From contig OY829542.1 in assembly GCA_963691705.1 (NCBI GenBank), positions 49,021,002 to 49,085,001 on the forward strand: a stretch of 64,000 nt of DNA. The letters run 5' to 3'. The notes beneath the pieces are model-generated. The model had not been told where the DNA came from, did not search any database, and was given only the letters and a program-made list of their open reading frames with translations. The position numbers were made by a program, and so were the translations under genes. The first letter of the stretch is position 1; the number at the start of each line of letters is the position of its first letter. The DNA comes from Viola odorata. Lineage: Eukaryota > Streptophyta > Magnoliopsida > Malpighiales > Violaceae. Shown one piece after another: positions 56,432 to 64,000 of this stretch.

Positions 56432-57896
56432 TAGGGGTGAACAAAAACCGGCCCGAACCGAAACCACCAGTTTGGTCCGGTTTTTTTTAAAAAAAAAAGA
56501 ATGAACCGAACCGGACTGTCCCGGTTCGGTCCGGTTCTCTAGAGCTGAAAAATTCGAACCGTAGAACCGATTTTTATATATATATAAATAAATATATATG
56601 CACAATAATATCAAAGTTCAAATTTGGTTTAATGGTTAAAATTTTGCCCATTACCTTAAAGGGGAGAGGTTCAAATCCCCAAGCTTGCATTTTATTTTTT
56701 TCTTTCTAAACTTAACTTCTTATCTTTGTTTTTTTATCCAAAACTTAATTAAAATTCCTCATTTTTTTTCTTTTAAACTTAATTAAAAGTTTTCATTTTT
56801 TCCCTTTTATTTTTTATTTTAAATAGAAAAAATTATTAAGGAAGTTATATAAGAATTATTATGAGTAAAAGACATTGTCTCTTTTAAACTTTGAAACTTA
56901 ACTTAGCTCTAAATATATGTTATCATCATAATGTATATATATCATAATCTTATCATCTTATTGTTAGTATTGTTCAAAAATATATTATTATAAATTATAA
57001 TAGCTATTTATATAGTTAATTGTTAATATGTATTATTAATACTTATTAATAGCCATTTATATAGTTAATATTTATTATCTAAAAGACATTGTCTTCATAA
57101 TAACTATTAAGAACCAAAAAATAGAAAAATTTAATAATTTTTCCTTTTAAGCTCTAAATATATGTTATCATCATATTGTTAATATTGTTAAAAAATATAT
57201 TATTGTAAATTTTAATAGTTATTTATATAGTTAATTGTTAATATGTATTATTAATACTTATTAATAGCCATTTATATAGTTAATATATATTATTAATACT
57301 TATTATCTAAAAGACATTGTCTCCATAATAACTATTTAGAACCAAAAAATAGAAAATTTTAAGTGATCTAATTTTATTTTCATATGAAGCATAATTATTT
57401 TCATAAATTCTTCATGTGTATATGTTAGGCTCGATATGAAGCACGATACTTCTTGACTAGATATTTGTTAAATATATTCATTATATTCAAATATATTAAT
57501 ACTCATTATTTATTAATATTTAGTTACTTTAATTTTTTATATATTTTGTATCATAAAATTTAAAGATTTATCATCCTAAAATATCTTTATAATATTAGGT
57601 CATTACTTATAAATTGATAAATCAAAACATTATTTTTTAAAGAAGCAAAATTGCATGTTTAATGCCAAAACGGCGTCGTTTTGGGCAAACACCAAAACGA
57701 CGTAGTTTCGAGAAAAGTGAATAGAACCGGTTCTGAACCGGAACCGGCCTGGACCGAACCGGAAAATTGGAATCGGACCGAACCGAACCGAAAATTTCCA
57801 GTCCGATCTGGTTCTAACCCAACCAGAATCGGAAAATTTCGGTTTGGTCAGGTTCTAGGCCCAAAACCGGACCAAACCCGACCGTGAACACCCCTA
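56432..57896. mobile_element. Element H: non-autonomous hAT-like element
   Basis: Ends TAGGGGTGAACA (left) and TAGGGGTGTTCA (right, reverse complement), with a perfect 8-bp duplication TAAATTTC (56424-56431 and 57897-57904), the hAT hallmark. Subterminal arms are full of CCGGTTCGG/CCGAACCGG words. The middle is AT-rich and carries an internal duplication of about 190-200 bp (56910-57125 and 57147-57330). No transposase. Confidence 0.82.
56620..56692 (+). other. tRNA-like A-box/B-box sequence inside element H
   Basis: TTTGGTTTAATGGTTAAA resembles an A box and GAGGTTCAAATCCCC matches a B box, about 35 nt apart. There is no convincing cloverleaf and the interior is AT-rich, so it is a degenerate tRNA-derived fragment, not a functional tRNA gene. 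Confidence 0.4.
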
Positions 57897-58503
57897 TAAA
57901 TTTCTATTTCATGGAGTCATTATTAAATATATTTAATAATAAAATTCGTTGATCATATTATTTAATACTTTACATATAAATTTATTGAATAAAACATAAA
58001 TATTAAATTCCACATGAAATGTGAATAAACTATTGTTTAAAAATAATTAAGTATTTTATTTAACAATTAATTATAAATTAAGAAAAATATCAATAATAAA
58101 GTTTATCGGAAAAAAATCAAGAGGGAAGTTCCTCATGAATCAAAGTAATTAGTAACGTTTTATAACGAAGCACCACACCTTTTCTTTAAAAGGCTAATTG
58201 AATTATTAAAAAAAAAAAGGACTAATTGAATTATTAAAAAAATAAAAGAAAGCCACAGTAATATTTGTATAGTGGTAATTTTTTAAAAAAAATGTATTTA
58301 TAATTTAAAAAAATATAGTATTGTTTTTCATTCCATTCCTTGTTATATCTCAGGGTCTAGTCATAAAATTATGCTTTGAATCCCATTCTCATTCATGATT
58401 CATTTTCATTCTTTATCTCTATTCCTCGTAATTAAACGAAATACTAAGGAATGGATCTCCATTCCCATTTCTTGTGGTCCATTACGGGTAACCAAATAGA
58501 CTG

Positions 58504-59223
58504 TAAGGGTATGTTTTGGAGCTTAGAATACTTTTTAACTTTTAACCAAATAAAAAAATTGTGGTGATAAAGAAAATTATTTGATAAATTATGTAGTTGT
58601 CAAAAGGTAAAAGTAACTTTTTTTCTTTTTTTATCACCACTATTTTTTTTATAATGGAAAAATAATTTTTATAGATAATTTTACTGAAAATAATAAATAA
58701 ATGCATACAAGGTTGCATTTTGCAGAGATTGTGATAAAGAGTTAAAAAATAAAATAAAATAAAATTTTTATTTCTCTTCAATAATCTAAAAATTTTGAAT
58801 TGGAATTTTCTTTTCAAAAAACTAATGCTAACCAAAAATACTGAGAAAAAAAATCAAATCTTTTACTTCCCTTTTTTTTTTGTAAACAGGATAGCATTCC
58901 CCTCTCGTTAATACTCCCGCCTTTTCAATGTTTTTTCCCTCTTTTATTACTGACAGCCATTTTTTAATTTAGCAACACCACCACCTACTCATCTCATCCA
59001 CCAACAACAATAGAAAAAGAACAAGAAAAATAATCATCTCATTACCAACAATAATAAATTGTGGAATCAAGATTGCGATTGTAAAACTTTCAAGTTAGAT
59101 CAAGTCTTCTTCTTCCCCGAGCAAAAAAAAGCTTCAACTTCTCTGCCCTTCTGTCCTAATGCGACCATTTCAGAGAGAGCATGAGAAAACACATTTTGGC
59201 TATTATAATTTACAACTATGGTA
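58504..59223. other. Spacer and 3' flank of the DnaJ pseudogene
   Basis: 58504-58880 is AT-rich with no recognised feature. 58930-59200 has a partial second copy at 62370-62620 (shared CTCTGCC, CTAATGCGACCATT and CGAGCAAAAAAA words), marking another duplication edge. Confidence 0.5.
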
Positions 59224-60591
59224 TTACAAATTACATACAAACCTTGGCCGGCCTGGACCGATGTCTTCTATACCCCGCCTTCTCTTCATAGTGTTAACGA
59301 GCTCACTCGAAGATGGTCCAGGAACCACTTCTTCCGGCTCGAAGACAACCTCCCTTTTACCAGCATCGCGATAAGAATCCCGCGGCTGCTGGGGAGATGT
59401 AGTGCCATTTGAAGGTGGGTTTGCTGTTTCAACAACTGTAAACAGATTGTTACAATTAGAACACAGGACCTTAATGTTAAGATAAAATCTCATATGCTGA
59501 TACCGCTACTTGCATTGATCACACTCGGTCCAGATTTCCTCGTGCATTGGCTTACTAGGTGAAGCAGGAGTTGTAGAATCTGTTTCTCGAGTCATTTCAT
59601 CCGTCTCCACACTTGATTTGGTGAAATTGCAAAATCCGTTGGTATTGGGCTTTGGCTTATGAGACGGAGCACGAGTTCTAGAATCACCAGCTTTTGGAGT
59701 CCTCTCGAGAGTCTCTGCACTCGGTTTGTTGAAGTTGTAAAATCCATCGGAACCAGGTGTAGGAGATGTATAGGCCTCTGGCTTATGAGACGAAGGAGGA
59801 GTCCCAGAATGAGCAGCTTTTGAAGTCCTTCCACGAGTCTTCTTCATACTCGATGTGCTAAAATTGCAAAACCCGTTGGAAGCTGGTGTGGTAGATGCAA
59901 CCCCAGTATAGGTCTCTGGTTTATGAGACGAAGCAGGAGCTTTTGTTGTCCTTCCACGAGTCTTCTTCACACTCAGTTTGCTGAAATTGCAAAATCCATT
60001 GGGAGCTGGTGTGGTAGATGCAGCCCCAGTGTAGGCCTCTGGATTATGACACGAAGCAGGACTGCTAGATTGACCAGTTTAGGGCGTCCTTCCGCGAGTA
60101 TTCACACTCGATTTGCTGAAATTACAAAATCCGTCAGAACCTGGTGTAGTAGATGCAACCCCATTACGTTGAGACGAAACCTTATGATACAAGTGAACGC
60201 TCCTCCTCTGGTCATATGCCACTCTCTTAGACTTATCAGACAACAAACCCCAGGCCTCATAGATGAGCTTAAATGCGCCATCAGCTCCAACGAAGTCATT
60301 TTTATCCGGATGAAGCATCAAAGCCAGCTTCTTGTAATGCTTTCTCACAGTCTCGTCATCAGAAAGTGGATTCACACCAAGTATCCCGTACCAATCCAAT
60401 TCCCCACTCACTTTGTTCTCTGCAGAAACAAAAACATCAAGAGTAGCAATCATCTGTGGAATGCCCTTCCTCTCGGGACACATTTTCTGGGATTTCAGGG
60501 CAAGCTTCCTTGCCCCCAACATGTCTTTTGCAGCAAACTTTTTCCCCGCAATCTCTTTCGATCGGGTGGCCTCATCTTTATTACACTCCAT
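59224..60591 (-). pseudogene. DnaJ-domain paralog with two in-frame stops
   Basis: Paralog of the gene at 4140-5294, in one reading frame throughout. It starts MECNKDEATRSKEIAG and keeps a J domain with HPD and a four-Cys ribbon (DQCK, LCSNC). A TAA at 60079-60081 stops it after the J domain and first repeat, and a TAG at 59506-59508 lies inside the zinc ribbon. It has five GFCNFSKSSV-type repeats where the intact copy has three. The C-terminus differs (ends GPGRPRFVCNL) and lacks the Lys-rich tail. Since all else is in frame, decay is recent; a truncated 170-residue J protein could still be made. Confidence 0.85.
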
Positions 60592-61009
60592 GTCTACTGT
60601 CTTCCCTTACTTCTTTTTGCAACAATCTTTCCTTCAATGCGTTATCTAAAGTACAGTCCACAACAAGCTTCAACTAACTCAACCACACACTACAACTCAG
60701 AGCGCAAAAAGTTCACACCTTTATTACTTCAGTATACAAAAAGACCTGCCTACCCAAGTACAAACCCCAATTACACACAAAAGGAACAAACTTTAGCATA
60801 AATCTAACCAAGCACAGAACACTTCAAAAACAAAAACACTAAAAAGAACATAATACCATTAAACAACTGAAAACACAAACACAACCCATAAAAAAATAAA
60901 AAATGAAAGGAATTTTGCTGATCAAGAGAAAGTGAAACCCTAACTGGCAAGTGGTGTGAAAATTGGAAAAACATGAGTGAGTGAGTGAGTGAGTATAAGC
61001 AGCATTTAC

Positions 61010-61063
61010 CTCAAAATAGGGAAGGAGTGAGCAGTGTTGATGGATTTGAACAAGAGGGGCCAT
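61010..61063 (-). other. Leader exon of DnaJ pseudogene (paralogous uORF)
   Basis: The ATG at 61063 opens 18 codons, MAPLVQIHQHCSLLPYFE, ending at donor GAG/GTAAAT (GT at 61008-61009), matching 5674-5727. Confidence 0.5.
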
Positions 61064-61498
61064 GGAAAGTAGCATCTCCATCGTTCACAAGCTTTTGTTT
61101 CATTTTAATAATGCTAACTACTAACTAGTGTACTATTTTGCAGTTTACACGCGCCCCTCTCTTTTCTTAGGCAAGTCTTTAAAAGAATCCCCAGAAAACT
61201 GGACATTCCAGTGAAAACTACAAGATCAACTTAGATGTTTGGATGATACAAGGGGAAGTAGAAAAGAGGTGGTGAGGCAAAAACACTTGGTTTAAGGTTG
61301 AGTTTTTCTACTCCAGTAATTGCCATCCACATTCCCACTCTTTGTTTTTACACTTAGATTTACAATTTTACCCTTACTAAAATATAAGAGAATAATAATT
61401 TTAAAAGAAAGGGGAAAATGGCTATAAAATTAGTTTCATAAAAAATAACTGTATCTCGTTAAAAAGGATTTGTTGGTTAAAAATAAATAAAAAAAATA
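61064..61498. other. Promoter flank of DnaJ pseudogene
   Basis: 61150-61300 is similar to 5820-5990 upstream of the intact gene. The remainder is AT-rich with no feature recognised. Confidence 0.45.
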
Positions 61499-61729
61499 CT
61501 CCCTCCCATTTTTATTAAACGACTTACTATTTGGGCACGCATATTAAGGATGTCGAATGACTCACTATTTGACTCCAAAAAAATTCGTACTTTTTTTCGA
61601 GTGTACGTTAATCCTTAATGTACATCAAAAAAAAAATTCAGGGCAAAATTATCTCAAATAGTGAGTTATCCGGCTTCCTTAATATACGTGTCCAAATAGT
61701 AAGAGTCGTTTAAAACAAACCGGAAGGAG
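61499..61729. mobile_element. Stowaway-like MITE
   Basis: 231 bp, beginning CTCCCTCCCA and ending CCGGAAGGAG, with long inverted arms (ACTATTTGGGCACGCATATTAAGGA-type on the left, mirrored around TCCTTAATATACGTGTCCAAA on the right) and TA on both sides (61497-61498 and 61730-61731). Typical of Tc1/mariner-related Stowaway elements; no coding capacity. Confidence 0.85.
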
Positions 61730-61731
61730 TA

Positions 61732-62369
61732 AAAAATAAGGTTGCAAGAAGATTTAGTCCCTCTAAGTAATCTTTAAATTATGTATATTATCTACCATAA
61801 CTCAAAATTAATTTTAGATAACAATATATCACCCCGGTAAATTTATTATTATTATTATTATTATAAGAATAATTTCATATGGTATTTAATGAAAAAATAT
61901 CTAAATTTAATTGTGTTTAGTAACCAATAAAATTATTGGGATGATTTGACAATAATAGATAATATAAAGACGTATGTGGACACCGTACATATAATTTAAG
62001 GACGAATATGACTATTACAATAATGAAAGGATTAAAGGATTAAAGGATTAATTGAGCTTTAGAGATTGAGTGACTACAACATCTTGTATAGGAAATTGTT
62101 TATAATTGTATCTTTCCTTCTTTTAAATTATCGTTGAGTATGGACTTTAAAATAAGAATACTGATGTAATGTAATTTTAAGTATAGAAAAAAAAAGAGAT
62201 TATAGTGTGGCCAAAACTAAAATACACTGTGTGGATATTTAGTGTTGGCAAAGACCAAAACTAAAATAAAGATTCATTCCCCTGAAGAATTTGTTAATTT
62301 TACCAAAACGTAAATTAATTATATATTTTTTAGTTCATTGTACTAATTAATTACAAAAGGTTAAAAAAA
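61732..62369. other. AT-rich spacer with a weak R-repeat trace
   Basis: 62190-62320 shares TTTAGTGTTGGCAAAGACC and nearby words with the R repeat. There is an ATT microsatellite near 61845 and a short GGATTAAA repeat near 62030. No gene seen. Confidence 0.4.
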
Positions 62370-62620
62370 CTCCTGAATAACCTTCTTCTATTCCCTCCAT
62401 GTTTTCATTTATCAACAACACCACCCACTCATCTCATCTCATCTCATCTCATTTACCAACAACAATAGAAACGGTGGAAGTTAATAAAACATGGAGTAAG
62501 ACTTTCCTCTTCTTCTTCCTCGAGCAAAAAAAACATTTCAAGTTCTCTGCCTTTCTGCCCTAATGCGACCATTCCAAAGAGCATGAAAAACATATTTTCC
62601 CTATTTACAAACTATCTTCT
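62370..62620. repeat. Second copy of the DnaJ 3' flank
   Basis: Shares ordered words with 58930-59200 (ACTCATCTCATC, CCAACAACAATAGAAA, CGAGCAAAAAAA, CTAATGCGACCATT, GAGCATGA). It carries a (CTCAT)n run. No DnaJ coding sequence follows, so it is the edge of a third, deleted or partial duplication. Confidence 0.6.
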
Positions 62621-63538
62621 TTTATATACGTGATAAGATATTACGGAAGGATACGTATTTAAAGATGGTAATTGATGATTAGTGGCTTGGACTTCTTTTG
62701 ATTCTCGCTGGACCACTCTCTCTTCCTTGACTTTTAAAGTGACCTGCAATGGTTACAAGGCTTTCCAAAACTTAAGTTAGAGATGGTAAGTGAAAAGTTT
62801 TAAAATCTCTACTAAATGTGATTAATGAGATGATAATTGAATGGTAGAAATGATGATTGAAAGGTAGTAAATTCGGAAAGAATTTCGGGCGTTGTGTGCA
62901 TTTATAATAACTTACTTTATATAGGACCCAAAACTTTAACTATTTGACTAAATATGCATGCGAATCGGGTTCAATCATTCGAGTCGACCTGTTTTTACAC
63001 AACTGGCGACCCAGATTGAACCAATTGATTCAATGCTTCTTCTATTATTTTATTTTTTCTTTGAAATTTTGATGGGCCGGCCCATTATAAATATTGACCC
63101 AACCGGTTTAATCCGGTTCAATTATTTAAGATTAAACGGTACGGTATGTGAACGGTTCAAAACGGTTCAATTGATCAATCCGATCGAACCCAGTTAAACC
63201 CAATCGAATCAGAAAATTTTCATTTTTAATTTGCTGTCCGGTCCGGTTTGATAACAGTTATGAAAATTAACAAGAACAGCACAAAAAAATAAAAAAAATG
63301 AATTGAGTTATAAAATTGGTCCATTTTTTATATAAGAATTTGAGTAATAACTTACTACACTAAACAGTCGTTAGACTCATCACACAAATTAAATTACAGT
63401 GTAGTAAAATCCCAAATCTCTCTCTACAAGTATATCTTCAACTTATACACTATATTACAGATTTAATTAAAATCCCCAATTATAAGCAGGAAATTAAACA
63501 AGAAATACAAGAGACGGAGATTAACCTAACCAATTTAA
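62621..63538. other. Spacer with GGTTCAA-rich segment
   Basis: 62950-63250 contains repeated CGGTTCAA/CCGGTTTAATC words, perhaps a worn hAT-type subterminal region, and a 14-bp palindrome ATGGGCCGGCCCAT near 63073 made of two TGGGCC words. The last part is presumed 3' UTR of the gene at 63539. No other gene. Confidence 0.4.
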
Positions 63539-63832
63539 TCAAGGCGTACGATTCGACGGTGGCCGCATAGAGATTTGAATCGGTAAGGGTCGACCCGTTC
63601 CACTCCCGCCGCAGTTACTGCACGCCATACGACCCGACCCGGAACAAGTCCGACAACCCACATCCCCGTCGGACCAGCGAGAGCAGAGGCACGCGACTCT
63701 TCCCGTTCCGTTGCAGGTGGGGCATCTCGTGAAAGGTCCGGCCATGGGTTTCTGCTCCATCACCGATTTGACCAGGACCGCCCCGGCTAAGACACTGAGA
63801 CCTGTCGCCAACTGGGTCACGACCGGCACCAT
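63539..63832 (-). CDS. Small DnaJ-type cysteine-rich (zinc-finger) protein, 97 aa
   Basis: A short plant protein with a hydrophobic N-terminal segment (residues about 4-24, possible membrane anchor or targeting sequence), then MEQKPMAGPF and four Cys motifs of DnaJ zinc-finger type: C37-C40 NGTG, C48/C50, C60-C63 SGSG and C71-C74 GGSG. There is no J domain. The second pair is CLC rather than CXXC. Family relatives are annotated as chaperone DnaJ-related proteins; a role in protein folding or disulfide handling is inferred only. It appears to be single-exon, and full length because the start is preceded by a purine-rich leader. It is unrelated in sequence to the J-domain genes of this window. 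Confidence 0.8.
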   Translation of the reverse strand: MVPVVTQLATGLSVLAGAVLVKSVMEQKPMAGPFTRCPTCNGTGRVACLCSRWSDGDVGCRTCSGSGRMACSNCGGSGTGRPLPIQISMRPPSNRTP

Positions 63833-64000
63833 GGTTGTAGTAGGAGGAGAAGGAGGAGAGATTTGTTTGTGCGGAGATGGATGGTTTTATGGTGCGGAGA
63901 ATTCTGATTTTTTTTGGAAGGTGAAAAGGAATTTGGGGATTTTGGTGTTCTTTCGATTTGATTTTAGGGAAGAAAAGTGGACACGTAGACGCGTGAGTGT
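63833..64000 (-). promoter_or_regulatory. Leader and promoter of the cysteine-rich protein gene (runs off the window)
   Basis: A GAAGGAGGAGA-type purine stretch just upstream (its complement is CT-rich on the sense strand), as in many plant 5' UTRs. The promoter continues beyond the window. Confidence 0.4.

Larger units (their letters stand above)
56216..58503. mobile_element. Element G: Tourist/Harbinger-like MITE (hosts element H)
   Basis: Inverted ends CGACTTGTTTGGTTATC (left) and, reverse-complemented, CAGTCTATTTGGTTACC (right), extended by GAATGAGAATGG-rich arms on both sides (56250-56400 and 58320-58490). Flanked by TAA (56213-56215 and 58504-58506). Excluding H, it is about 0.8 kb. 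No coding capacity. Confidence 0.6.

Noticed and set aside
62958..63197. 79-codon plus-strand frame
   Set aside because: No motif, and the sequence is built from CGGTTCAA-type repeats.
1..64000. A new multi-gene cluster or defence-type system
   Set aside because: Besides LHCA2, two DnaJ-family loci and one small cysteine-rich gene, all coding signal belongs to transposable elements. Nothing indicates a pathway cluster.

Overview
This is nuclear DNA of a flowering plant, almost certainly a eudicot. The evidence is a spliced nuclear photosystem I antenna gene (LHCA2), plant-type J-domain genes, and large nested Athila-like and Tat/Ogre-like Ty3-gypsy retrotransposons with hAT, Harbinger-like and Stowaway-like DNA elements. 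I see no prokaryotic gene, CRISPR array, organellar insert or rRNA gene.

Layout. 1-2080: LHCA2 upstream DNA. 2081-3393: LHCA2, five exons, + strand. 4140-5294: an intact single-exon DnaJ-domain gene (- strand), convergent with LHCA2, with a spliced leader exon at 5674-5727. 6211-28275: an old, decayed Tat-lineage retrotransposon (element F) whose pol is split by a younger Athila-like element (A, 9084-21548, target duplication CCAGC). 28276-28838: degenerate copies of a local AT-rich repeat (R). 28839-56043: a four-deep nest. A Harbinger-like element with TTA target duplication (E) contains a chimeric, internally deleted Athila-like element (B, 30478-55282). The left LTR of B contains a gag-only Tat/Ogre-like element (C, 30556-46780, target duplication CTGTC). 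The left LTR of C contains a solo Athila-type LTR (D, 32921-34686, target duplication AGCAT). 56216-58503: a Tourist/Harbinger-like MITE (G) holding a hAT-like element (H). 59224-60591: a DnaJ pseudogene paralogous to the gene at 4140-5294. 61499-61729: a Stowaway-like MITE. 63539-63832: a small DnaJ-type cysteine-rich protein gene (- strand) near the right edge.

Reading. The two DnaJ copies share coding sequence, a 54-nt leader exon, its splice donor and promoter sequence, so they are a duplication. Removing elements F, E and G (about 51.5 kb) leaves a spacer of only about 2.4 kb, so this was once an ordinary tandem gene pair. Host genes in use are LHCA2 (PSI antenna), the DnaJ gene and the cysteine-rich DnaJ-like gene. 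Almost everything else is retroelement DNA.

The most unusual signals are: a hairpin with a compensatory base-pair change just downstream of the last pol or gag codon in three elements; a palindromic motif (GTCTTGGCCAAGAC) scattered through the LTRs, leader and coding DNA of the Athila-like elements and read in more than one frame; a gag-only element with minisatellite-bearing LTRs; an intact 578-codon accessory ORF in an otherwise crippled element; and a likely GC-AG intron in LHCA2. All boundaries were read by eye; no alignment or database search was run.
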